Shown one piece after another: positions 47,164 through 55,263 of a DNA stretch of 64,000 nucleotides. Source of the stretch: Methylophaga sp. OBS3 (lineage in GTDB: Bacteria; Pseudomonadota; Gammaproteobacteria; Nitrosococcales; Methylophagaceae). Both the position numbers and the translations under genes were made by a program. Under the pieces are notes generated by a model. It saw only the letters and a program-made list of their open reading frames with translations, searched no databases and was not told the DNA's origin. Location of the stretch: the NCBI RefSeq assembly GCF_026319325.1, contig NZ_JAPDMU010000003.1:388907-452906 (forward strand), given 5' to 3'. Every line of letters begins with the position of its first letter. Positions within the stretch are counted from its first letter, which is position 1.

Positions 47164-47777
47164 GTGATAACAGTTGGTTTGAGGTCGTTATAAACGGCCT
47201 CATGCAAATGAGTGGCTGGGAAGTTTTTGCTGCCAGCCTCGGCATTGCTTACATCTTGTTAGCCGGTCGAGAATCACAATGGTGCTGGCCGATGGCGTTT
47301 GTCAGTACTTGTATTTACACCGTACTGTTCTGGCAACACCAGTTACCAATGCAGGCGCTGCTCAATATTTACTACATTGGTATGGCTGTTTATGGTTTTG
47401 TATTGTGGCGCCGCCACGAAACCAACGTCGCCGAATTATATATTCATCGTTGGCCTTGGCATTACCATGTCGCTTACCTTCTCACAGGATCAACACTAAC
47501 GGTATTGGCTGGATTTTATTTATCCGCCTACGACACTCAGTATCCATTTTTAGATGCTGGTGTAATGGTGTTTTCTGTCATGAATACGGTTTTGATGGCG
47601 AGAAAAGTCATCGAAAACTGGCTGTATTGGCAGGTTATCAATTCTGCTGCCATTGTCTTATACGCCCTGACTGGTTTCTACGCGACCGTTGTGATGTATA
47701 GCATTTACCTATTTTTAGCGATGGTCGGTTTCATCAAATGGCGTCAGCTTTTAAACACGCAATCCAAACCAAATTAA
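47160..47777 (+). CDS. pnuT: PnuC/PnuT-family permease, probable thiamine uptake
   Basis: Inner-membrane protein of 205 residues with about seven spans. It shows the PnuC-family pattern: GIAYILLAGRESQWCWPMAF near residue 28, NIYYIGMAVYGFVLWRRH near residue 68 and a C-terminal WRQLL. PnuT members in riboswitch operons carry thiamine by facilitated diffusion, with intracellular phosphorylation trapping it. It overlaps the YkoF-like gene by 4 bases and is convergent with the kinase gene by 4 bases. Confidence 0.86.
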   Translation: MSDNSWFEVVINGLMQMSGWEVFAASLGIAYILLAGRESQWCWPMAFVSTCIYTVLFWQHQLPMQALLNIYYIGMAVYGFVLWRRHETNVAELYIHRWPWHYHVAYLLTGSTLTVLAGFYLSAYDTQYPFLDAGVMVFSVMNTVLMARKVIENWLYWQVINSAAIVLYALTGFYATVVMYSIYLFLAMVGFIKWRQLLNTQSKPN

Positions 47778-48649
47778 AAATAAGTTGGCCTGTCTAACCA
47801 GGCCTGACAATCTGTTTCACCAAAGACAAACATCAAAAAAAGTAACAAACGATATGCTGTTCGCACTTGAGATAAGTCGGGCAGCGTATGACTTTCGCTG
47901 TATTTATCACTAAATATTTGAGCTTGTTCTTGGGTTAACAATAACTCAATAAGTACCAGTTCTAACTCACGGGGTGCGATAACAAAGGCATCCAAATCAA
48001 CGAGCGCTGATAGCTGCCCATCTTCACTTAAAAACTGGTCCCATCTTAAGTCCAACATGACTGGCACTAAGCTATCAGGTTGAATATCTGCTGCTTGTTT
48101 TAATGCACTGCCCAAAATAAGCGGGGGAACATCGAGTTCATGATGGCCGGCAAGATGAGATAGGGTTTGCCGTAAACGTGCCGACCATTGCTCAGCATTA
48201 AATGCGGGCTTAAGCAGCGCCCCCCATTGTGCTGAGCTATGTTGATGCAGTTGTGCCACATGCTCAGCCAGTGCCAGCACATTTTGTTTAGTGATATTGT
48301 CTGCCGTCAGCATACTGCCTGCCACTTGTCGACAAAGAATAAAGTCATGATGGCTGACCAGACACTCTGGAATAACGAGTGGGCTCACACTACTCAGAAA
48401 TCGCTGTACCTCAGCGGTTTCCGCCAACGATGCCGGAAAGTTGAGCGCAAATAAACGATTCACGCCCTGCCAAAAAACTGAGGCCCTTATCGTCGTTTTA
48501 TCAGCGACTTTCAAAAACAATGGCCCAACTGTGGTTTCACAAAACCACAGTTGATGACTACTGTCTTCAAATTGGGCGGCTACCGCCTTGGCAGGCTTTA
48601 CAAGTGGCGGCAGATTTCTTTGCTGATGATGTGTCAGCGCAGGGTACAT
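47774..48649 (-). CDS. Aminoglycoside/choline-kinase-like protein with altered catalytic loop
   Basis: Protein of 291 residues with the general layout of the APH/choline kinase fold: N-lobe ending in FLKVADKTTI, central RQVAGSMLT, and a C-lobe with MLDLRWDQFL then LVDLDAFVIAPRELEL. Active family members have HxDxxxxN; here the His and Asn positions read Met and Gln, with the Asp kept. The gene overlaps the SDR stop (TAATG), so it is in the mtnA operon. It abuts the thiamine genes, so thiamine kinase, MTR-type kinase or a non-catalytic relative are all possible. Confidence 0.68.
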   Translation of the reverse strand: MYPALTHHQQRNLPPLVKPAKAVAAQFEDSSHQLWFCETTVGPLFLKVADKTTIRASVFWQGVNRLFALNFPASLAETAEVQRFLSSVSPLVIPECLVSHHDFILCRQVAGSMLTADNITKQNVLALAEHVAQLHQHSSAQWGALLKPAFNAEQWSARLRQTLSHLAGHHELDVPPLILGSALKQAADIQPDSLVPVMLDLRWDQFLSEDGQLSALVDLDAFVIAPRELELVLIELLLTQEQAQIFSDKYSESHTLPDLSQVRTAYRLLLFLMFVFGETDCQAWLDRPTYF

Positions 48650-49323
48650 TACCAAGGCAATATGTCACCATTCATATGCCAAAACGTACCGGTATTTTCG
48701 AGGTTTAATGCTGACATGCGAGCGAGCAAACCACTTGCTGATTCATCAGGGTCAACTAAACCACCATGTCCTGTCATATCGGTGCGCACCCAGCCCGGAT
48801 GCAAAACTGCCACCGCAATGCCTTTATCTTTCAAGTCGATTGATAGGGATTTACCGGCAGCATTTAATGCCGCTTTCGACATGCGGTAAGCGTAACTACC
48901 ACCTGAATCATTATCCGCAACCGAGCCCATACGACTGGTAATTAACCCGACCTTACTACCGCTATCTAAATGTTTTAATAAAGCTTGTGTCGTAAGCAGT
49001 GGCCCAAGGCTATTTACCTCATACATACGTTTAAAGCTTTCTACAGTGTTGGCATCAATATCTGGCAAACCAAGACCACCCGCAATACCTGCATTATTAA
49101 TCAGCCAGTCAATTTTGCGATTACCCAACTTATCTGACAGATTTTGCAGGCTCACCGGATCACTGACTTCAACATCTTCAATGATTTCAACACCCAACTC
49201 ATTAAGTTCGGGCGAGCGGTGACGACACGTAGCAATCACCTCAAAGCCACGCTGCTGTAACTGCCGACATAATTCCAAACCAATTCCACGGTTACTTCCG
49301 GTCACTAATGCTGTTTGTGCCAT
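48649..49323 (-). CDS. Short-chain dehydrogenase/reductase
   Basis: SDR of 224 residues with the NAD(P)-binding TGSNRGIGLELC near residue 8, NNAGIAGG near residue 76, and the catalytic S-Y-K set in GGSYAYRMSKAALN (about residues 140-152). It resembles the CsgA/C-factor-like subgroup. The preference for NADP(H) is suggested by the basic stretch TCRHRS after strand 2. It lies 10 bp after mtnA and is coupled to the kinase-like gene. Substrate unknown. Confidence 0.88.
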   Translation of the reverse strand: MAQTALVTGSNRGIGLELCRQLQQRGFEVIATCRHRSPELNELGVEIIEDVEVSDPVSLQNLSDKLGNRKIDWLINNAGIAGGLGLPDIDANTVESFKRMYEVNSLGPLLTTQALLKHLDSGSKVGLITSRMGSVADNDSGGSYAYRMSKAALNAAGKSLSIDLKDKGIAVAVLHPGWVRTDMTGHGGLVDPDESASGLLARMSALNLENTGTFWHMNGDILPW

Positions 49324-49333
49324 CTCGCTCTCC

Positions 49334-50386
49334 TTATTTGTTTATTTTTAGATTGCCCATTGTATCGACTGAAGGTGACAAGACAACGCCTGATTCCGTT
49401 ACGATGGCTGTAATAAGTTCAGCCGGTGTAACATCAAATGCCGGATTACTAACGTTAACCCCCTCTGGTGCAACTTGTTTGTCCCCGATATGTGTAACTT
49501 CCGAAGCAGGTCTTTGTTCGATAGGAATTTCACTACCCTGTTCACATTGCCAATCTATCGTTGATAACGGTGCGGCCACCATAAACTTTACACCGTGATA
49601 TTTAGCGAGCACGGCCAGTGCATAAGTGCCAATTTTATTGGCAACATCACCATTAGCCGCAATACGATCAGCGCCAACAATGATCCAGTCTATTTTGCCC
49701 TCTGCCATCAAACTGGCTGCGGCAACATCCGCTTGCAAAGTACATGGAATGTTTTCCTGTAACAGCTCCCAAGCTGTCAGCCGCGCACCTTGTAACCAAG
49801 GTCTCGTTTCATCTACATAAACATGGCTAATTTTGCCATCAATATTCCCTTGGCGAATCACGCCAAGCGCCGTGCCAAAACCGCCCGTTGCTAATGCCCC
49901 AGCATTACAGTGGGTTAATACTTTGGCGTTTTCATTTAATAAATCAGCCCCTAATTTACCCATTGCGTGGTTGGCCGCAATATCTGATTCGTGAATGCAT
50001 TTTGCAGCTTCAAGTAATGCGGCTTCGGGATTTTCATCGGTTGGTAATTGCTGATAAACCGCCGTCATTTGCTCAATAGCCCAGAGTAAATTCACGGCTG
50101 TTGGTCTGGCATTTTTCAAGACGAGCAAGTATTCACTTATTGTTTCTTGCCATTTTTTATTGGATATTTGCCAAGATTGCCGTGCTGCCAATACCACCGC
50201 ATAAGCAGCCGTGACACCAATAGCGGGTGCTCCACGAACGACCATTGATTTGATAGCCTCGGCAACTTCTAAGCAGTCTTGATATTCCAACCAAACGATT
50301 TCTGACGGTAGCCGTCGTTGGTCAAGTAACCATAAGCTTTGCTGCTGCCAGCGAATTGGCTCCACGGTTTTGCTTGTGCTTACCAC
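49334..50386 (-). CDS. mtnA: S-methyl-5-thioribose-1-phosphate isomerase
   Basis: Aldose-ketose isomerase of methionine salvage. The 350-residue protein shows VVRGAPAIGVTAAYAV near residue 50, HCNAGALATGGFGTALG near residue 160 (catalytic Cys) and GADRIAANGDVANKIGTY near residue 235 (catalytic Asp). I place the start at GTG 50384-50386, because AGGAG lies 6 bases upstream; the ATG 12 codons further out would leave only one base to the divergent mtaD start. It heads mtnA-SDR-kinase. Confidence 0.92.
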   Translation of the reverse strand: MVSTSKTVEPIRWQQQSLWLLDQRRLPSEIVWLEYQDCLEVAEAIKSMVVRGAPAIGVTAAYAVVLAARQSWQISNKKWQETISEYLLVLKNARPTAVNLLWAIEQMTAVYQQLPTDENPEAALLEAAKCIHESDIAANHAMGKLGADLLNENAKVLTHCNAGALATGGFGTALGVIRQGNIDGKISHVYVDETRPWLQGARLTAWELLQENIPCTLQADVAAASLMAEGKIDWIIVGADRIAANGDVANKIGTYALAVLAKYHGVKFMVAAPLSTIDWQCEQGSEIPIEQRPASEVTHIGDKQVAPEGVNVSNPAFDVTPAELITAIVTESGVVLSPSVDTMGNLKINK

Positions 50387-50409
50387 TGTGTTCTCCTGCT
50401 TTTGCCAGT

Positions 50410-50415
50410 TATAAT
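50410..50415 (+). promoter_or_regulatory. -10 element close to the mtaD start (possible leaderless transcript)
   Basis: TATAAT at 50410-50415 lies only 8 bases before the mtaD ATG at 50424, so transcription would start at or within two bases of the ATG. The -35 region 17 bases upstream is poor (TGTGTT). No Shine-Dalgarno is present before this ATG, which fits a leaderless mRNA. Confidence 0.5.
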
Positions 50416-50423
50416 CGGTCACT

Positions 50424-51743
50424 ATGAAAAAAATCGACCTGCTGATTTATGCCCGTTGGTGTTTGCCGATGACAGCGGAGCAAACTATCTATGAAAATTA
50501 TGCCATTGCTGTTCACGAAGGCATCATTGTAGCGCTGCTTCCTCAAGCTGAGGCAAGCCAGCAATATACTGCTACCCAGATCCATGAGTTAACGGATCAT
50601 ATCGTGATGCCGGGCTTAATCAATAATCATGGTCATTCGGCAATGACCTTATTCCGTGGTCTAGCGGATGATTTGCCACTAATGCGTTGGCTCAATGATC
50701 ATATCTGGCCAGCAGAACAAAAATTTGTCGGTGATGCATTTGTTGAAGCAGGTTCTGCCTTAGCTATTGCTGAAATGATTCGAGGCGGTACCACGACGTT
50801 CAGTGATATGTATTTTTATCCGGAGGCAACAGCACGCGTTGTTGACCGCAGTGGTATTCGTGCCAGTTTAGGCATGGTGGTTATCGACTTCCCGACCAGT
50901 TGGGCAAGTGATGTAAATGAGTACTTACACAAAGGTCAGGCCTTACATGATAAGTATCGCCATCACCCGCGCATCACAAGTACCTATGCTCCACATGCAC
51001 CGTATACGGTTTCGAATAAAACCTTAGAACAAATCATTGTGAATGCAGAGGAGTTAGATGTCCCCATTCAAATGCATATCCATGAAACGGCTAGCGAAAT
51101 AAACACAAGTATTGAAGAATTTGGTGAGCGGCCATTATCTCGACTCAAGCAGTTAGGTCTACTCTCTCCGCGTTTGAATGCGGTGCATATGACACAGCTA
51201 ACACCAGAAGAAATCGAGGACTGCGCGCAAGCGGGTGTTCACATCGCACACTGTCCCGAGTCTAATTTGAAATTAGCTAGTGGTTTTTGTCCTGTGGCAG
51301 CGCTCAACAAAAGTGGTGTGAATATCACCATTGGTACTGATGGTGCAGCTTCAAATAACGACTTAGATATGTTTGCAGAAATGCGCCAAGCTGCTTTGCT
51401 AGCTAAGGCGGTTGCCGGCGACCCAAGTGTTGTGCCTGCCTACCAAGCCTTACAAATGGCAACAATTAATGCTGCTACCGCCCTAGGTTTAGATCAGGTC
51501 ACAGGCTCACTCGAAACAGGCAAAGCCGCTGATATTATCGCGGTCAAAACCAGCGACTTAGAAACTCAGCCTATTTATGACATTGCTTCGCAGCTGGTTT
51601 ACGCCACGAGTCGCGATAAAGTCACTGATGTCTGGGTTGCAGGTAAACACTTATTAAAAAATCGTCAGCTCACTACGCTCGACAGTCACAAAATCATCGC
51701 TGATGCTCAACAATGGGCCAGCCAAATCAAGGCAAATGCATGA
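50424..51743 (+). CDS. mtaD: 5-methylthioadenosine/S-adenosylhomocysteine deaminase
   Basis: Amidohydrolase (TRZ/ATZ family) of 439 residues. Metal and catalytic motifs are NNHGHSAMTLFRG (metal site), MHIHETASE (His) and TIGTDGAASNNDLDMF (Asp). It turns MTA into methylthioinosine (and SAH into SIH), which a phosphorylase then converts to MTR-1-P for MtnA, as in Pseudomonas. It is divergent from mtnA and overlaps ubiG by ATGA. Confidence 0.92.
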   Translation: MKKIDLLIYARWCLPMTAEQTIYENYAIAVHEGIIVALLPQAEASQQYTATQIHELTDHIVMPGLINNHGHSAMTLFRGLADDLPLMRWLNDHIWPAEQKFVGDAFVEAGSALAIAEMIRGGTTTFSDMYFYPEATARVVDRSGIRASLGMVVIDFPTSWASDVNEYLHKGQALHDKYRHHPRITSTYAPHAPYTVSNKTLEQIIVNAEELDVPIQMHIHETASEINTSIEEFGERPLSRLKQLGLLSPRLNAVHMTQLTPEEIEDCAQAGVHIAHCPESNLKLASGFCPVAALNKSGVNITIGTDGAASNNDLDMFAEMRQAALLAKAVAGDPSVVPAYQALQMATINAATALGLDQVTGSLETGKAADIIAVKTSDLETQPIYDIASQLVYATSRDKVTDVWVAGKHLLKNRQLTTLDSHKIIADAQQWASQIKANA

Positions 51744-52441
51744 CACACCAAAATGTAGATCCAGCAGAAGTTGCGAAATTTGATGCACTGGCTGATAGCT
51801 GGTGGGATCCACAAGGCCAATCCAAGCCATTACATGAAATTAACCCGCACCGACTGCAATTTATTCGTGAACGCACTAATGTAGAAGGTGCCAACATGAT
51901 TGATGTTGGTTGTGGTGGCGGTATTTTGACTGAGTCTTTAGCACTCAGTGGTGCCAAAATGACTGGCATTGATATGGGCCAGCAAGCATTGGAAATCGCC
52001 CAGTTACATGCATTGGAAGCTGGTTTAAAAATAGACTATCAACATACTACTGCTGAAGCGATGGCCGCCGAACATGCGGGTGAGTTTGATGCCGTCACTT
52101 GTATGGAAATGTTAGAGCATGTACCTGACCCACAAGCCATCATTGAGGCCTGTGCCAGTCTTGTGAAGCCCGGTGGTGATGTCTACTTTTCAACGTTAAA
52201 CCGCCACCCTAAAGCTTGGTTGTTAGCCATTGTTGGCGCCGAGTACATTGCCAACATGCTGCCTAAAGGCACGCATGACTACGCGCGTTTTATCAAGCCA
52301 TCAGAGTTATCAAAAGCCTGTCGTCAAGCAGGCTTATCGGTCAATGCGATTGCCGGTATTAGCTATAACCCACTCAGCCGACAATATTCGTTGACCAAAG
52401 ATGTCGATGTAAATTATCTGCTGCACTGTCGGCGGTTGTAA
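51740..52441 (+). CDS. ubiG: Ubiquinone biosynthesis O-methyltransferase UbiG
   Basis: SAM-dependent enzyme for both O-methylations in ubiquinone synthesis. The 233 residues contain ALADSWWDPQGQSKPLHEINPHRL near the N-terminus, the SAM motif MIDVGCGGGILTESLA near residue 55, and CMEMLEHVPDP near residue 120. Start ATG 51740 is chosen by the overlap with the mtaD stop and by family alignment. The mtaD-ubiG-mupP order is the same as in Pseudomonas. Confidence 0.96.
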   Translation: MTHQNVDPAEVAKFDALADSWWDPQGQSKPLHEINPHRLQFIRERTNVEGANMIDVGCGGGILTESLALSGAKMTGIDMGQQALEIAQLHALEAGLKIDYQHTTAEAMAAEHAGEFDAVTCMEMLEHVPDPQAIIEACASLVKPGGDVYFSTLNRHPKAWLLAIVGAEYIANMLPKGTHDYARFIKPSELSKACRQAGLSVNAIAGISYNPLSRQYSLTKDVDVNYLLHCRRL

Positions 52442-53100
52442 TGGTTATTTCTCCTTTTAATGTGGTGTTATTTGATCTTGATGGCACCTTAGTCGATACC
52501 GCGCCCGATTTAGGCTTTGCGCTTAATACATTGCTTCAAGAAGAAGGTCGTGCACCGCTGGATCATGCTCTGATCCGTCCGGTCGCGAGTAATGGTAGTG
52601 CTGGTCTTATTAATCTTGGTTTTGGCATTAGCAAAGATCAGCCTGAATATCCCGCATTACAGCAGCGATTTTTACGTTTATATGCCGATAATATCAGTCG
52701 TGAATCGGCTTTGTTTATCGGTATGCAGCAAGTATTGGAAACACTGACAGCACATCAAATCCGCTGGGGGGTGGTTACCAATAAACCTGCATTTTTAACC
52801 GATCCATTGATGCAACAACTTGGCCTTACCGAGCAAGCCGCCTGTATCGTCAGCGGTGACACCACGGTATATAGCAAACCCCATCCAGCACCAATTCATC
52901 ATGCCTGTGAGTTGTTATCGATTTCACCTGCTGATTGCATCTATATCGGTGATGCACAGCGTGACATTGAAGCCGCTAAAAATGCCCATATGCGTTCTGT
53001 TATCGCGAGATATGGTTACATCCAACACGATGAAGATATCGATAGCTGGCAAGCTGACTGCATCATCAATCACCCACTGGAGATTTTGCAGTGGATTTAA
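52441..53100 (+). CDS. mupP: HAD phosphatase, MupP/Gph family (probably MurNAc-6-P phosphatase)
   Basis: HAD-family phosphatase of 219 residues: nucleophile motif FDLDGTLVDTAPD near residue 11, VVTNKPAFL near residue 110, KPHPAPIHHAC (Lys), and IGDAQRDIEAAKNA near residue 165. Its place directly after ubiG matches MupP of Pseudomonas, which recycles peptidoglycan through MurNAc-6-P; Gph (phosphoglycolate phosphatase) is the alternative. The start shares one base with ubiG (TAATG). Confidence 0.8.
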   Translation: MVISPFNVVLFDLDGTLVDTAPDLGFALNTLLQEEGRAPLDHALIRPVASNGSAGLINLGFGISKDQPEYPALQQRFLRLYADNISRESALFIGMQQVLETLTAHQIRWGVVTNKPAFLTDPLMQQLGLTEQAACIVSGDTTVYSKPHPAPIHHACELLSISPADCIYIGDAQRDIEAAKNAHMRSVIARYGYIQHDEDIDSWQADCIINHPLEILQWI

Positions 53101-54380
53101 TCATTAATTTTTTGGCTACAAATCAATACTTATTACTGACGCTGGTTGCTGGGATCCTGATTGGTATCTTTATCGGCACTTTGCTTCGAAATAACAAAGT
53201 GCGTCAGTTACAAGCCGACAACAACACCTTGTCGATGAAGCTGGATTGGGAACAGCAACACAAAGCCGAGTTAGATGAGATTTTGGACCATACCCGCGAT
53301 CAGCTGGCCAATACCTTTAACCAGTTATCTAATGAAGCTTTAGCCCACAACAACAAGACTTTTTTAAACCTCGCAGAAGAAAACCTAAAACGGTTCCAAA
53401 GTGAGGCCAAAGCAGAGTTAGGCACCAAAGAAAAAGCCATTGAACAACTTCTTAAACCCATCAATGAAGCTTTACAAAATACCAGCAAACAAATCCACGA
53501 AATTGAAAAAGAGCGTAAAGAAAGTTACGGTAATTTAAGTGCCACCATTGCTCAGATGACCCAAAGCCAGCAACAGCTGCAACTAGAAACCCAGAACTTA
53601 GTTCAAGCATTACGTCGCCCAGAAGTGCGTGGCCAATGGGGTGAAATGACTTTACGTCGGCTCGCTGAAATCAGTGGAATGGTCGCGCATTGTGATTTTG
53701 ATGAACAGACTCACACTCAAACGGATAATGGCAGTATTCGTCCGGACATGATCGTTCATCTACCGGAAAATCGCGATATTGTTGTGGATGCCAAAACGCC
53801 TCTAGATGCTTACTTATCTGCCATTCAGGCAAAAGATGATTCAACACGTAAAGCCGAATTAAAACGCCATGCACAGGTGATTCGTAATCGCGTTCGAGAA
53901 TTATCACGCAAAAACTACTGGGCAGAATACAGTCAGTCACCTGAGTTTGTGGTGCTGTTTATTCCCGGCGAGCAATTTCTTTCGGCAGCTTTAGAAGTTG
54001 ATCCGGCGTTGCTAGAAGATAGCATGAGCCAAAACATTATCTTGGCAACACCTACCAACTTTATCGCCCTACTTCGTGCAGTTTCCTATGGCTGGAAACA
54101 GCAGAAACTCGCAGAAAATGCCGAAGTGATTCGTGAGTTGGGTGAGACCTTGTATAAACGATTAGCCACTTTTGGCGGACACTTAAGTAAGTTAGGTAAC
54201 AGCCTAGGTCAAAGTGTGAATCACTTTAATAGTGCCGTAGGTTCGTTAGAGCGTAATGTATTACCTGGCGCTCGCAAATTCACTGAAATGGGCATCAGCG
54301 TCAAAAGTGAGATAGACGATCTTCCGCCTATCGAACAACAACCTCGACAAGTACAAAATAACAGTGACTCAGACGAATAG
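53091..54380 (+). CDS. rmuC: RmuC family protein (DNA recombination)
   Basis: The 429-residue protein starts with one membrane span (about residues 11-32) and a long coiled coil (about 35-190). A nuclease-like RmuC domain follows (about 195-400), with RGQWGEMTLRRL and PDMIVHLPENRDIVVDAKTPL. RmuC limits inversions between repeats in E. coli. Start GTG 53091 overlaps the mupP end by 10 bases. Confidence 0.92.
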   Translation: MDLIINFLATNQYLLLTLVAGILIGIFIGTLLRNNKVRQLQADNNTLSMKLDWEQQHKAELDEILDHTRDQLANTFNQLSNEALAHNNKTFLNLAEENLKRFQSEAKAELGTKEKAIEQLLKPINEALQNTSKQIHEIEKERKESYGNLSATIAQMTQSQQQLQLETQNLVQALRRPEVRGQWGEMTLRRLAEISGMVAHCDFDEQTHTQTDNGSIRPDMIVHLPENRDIVVDAKTPLDAYLSAIQAKDDSTRKAELKRHAQVIRNRVRELSRKNYWAEYSQSPEFVVLFIPGEQFLSAALEVDPALLEDSMSQNIILATPTNFIALLRAVSYGWKQQKLAENAEVIRELGETLYKRLATFGGHLSKLGNSLGQSVNHFNSAVGSLERNVLPGARKFTEMGISVKSEIDDLPPIEQQPRQVQNNSDSDE

Positions 54381-55263
54381 TGCCGAGATAAACCAGGCAT
54401 ACGCTTGGTGTTTACAACTAGCACAATCTCACTACGAAAACTTTCCGGTTGCTTCGGTATTATTACCAGCCAAATTACGTCGGCCTATTGCGGCGATATA
54501 TGCTTTTGCACGAACCGCTGATGACTTTGCAGATGAAGGGGATGCCCCAGCATCGGAGCGAATAGCCAAACTCAATGCTTATAGCCAGATCTTACAGCAA
54601 ATCGCTAGCAAGCGATATGAAGGTAAAGATCCGGTTTTTATTGCAGTTGCCGATTGTGTCGAGCGTTTTCAGCTCCCCATTCAGCTTTTTGAGGATTTAT
54701 TGATTGCCTTTCGCCAAGATGTTACCAAAACTCGTTATGAGGACTTTACGACGGTGTTGGAATATTGCCGCTATTCAGCAAACCCAGTTGGGCGATTGAT
54801 ATTACATCTTCAGGGAACACCGACTGAACAACAACTTAAACAATCTGATGCTATCTGTAGCAGCTTACAGTTAATCAATTTCTTTCAAGATGTCGTTCAA
54901 GATTTAACCGAACAAAACCGTATCTACCTGCCACAGGATCTGCTCCAAAATGCTGGTTTAAACGATCAAAATTTACTGAAAGCAAGCAGCCAACAAATCG
55001 CGCCGGTATTAAAAACCTTGTATAGAAAAACAGCTGAGCTCATGGCGTCGGGCATTCCGCTAGGTGCCAGCATTAATGGCCGCCTCGGGTGGGAAATACG
55101 AGCCATGACTTTAGGTGGTCTAAAAACATTAGACAAACTGCAGCAACAGCCTGATGAGGCGATGTTAAGTCGGCCACGTTTAGCACGCAGAGAATTACTT
55201 TTACTTCTGCTGAACTCAGCTAAAAAATCGACCTACCTAAAAACAGCCTACAAATTCACGTAA
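54364..55263 (+). CDS. hpnC: Squalene/phytoene synthase family, HpnC-like
   Basis: Trans-isoprenyl diphosphate synthase-fold enzyme of 299 residues with the paired aspartate motifs: RTADDFADEGD near residue 50 and FFQDVVQD near residue 175. YENFPVASVLLP near residue 22 and LRRPIAAIYAFAR are typical of HpnC, which converts presqualene diphosphate to hydroxysqualene. HpnD and HpnE are not in this window. Start GTG 54364 lies in the rmuC 3' end. The final 16 bases overlap convergent cti. Confidence 0.85.
   Translation: MTQTNSAEINQAYAWCLQLAQSHYENFPVASVLLPAKLRRPIAAIYAFARTADDFADEGDAPASERIAKLNAYSQILQQIASKRYEGKDPVFIAVADCVERFQLPIQLFEDLLIAFRQDVTKTRYEDFTTVLEYCRYSANPVGRLILHLQGTPTEQQLKQSDAICSSLQLINFFQDVVQDLTEQNRIYLPQDLLQNAGLNDQNLLKASSQQIAPVLKTLYRKTAELMASGIPLGASINGRLGWEIRAMTLGGLKTLDKLQQQPDEAMLSRPRLARRELLLLLLNSAKKSTYLKTAYKFT

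Noticed and set aside
47279..47701. 140-codon frame overlapping pnuT
   Set aside because: Out of frame with a clear PnuC-family protein; residues look random.
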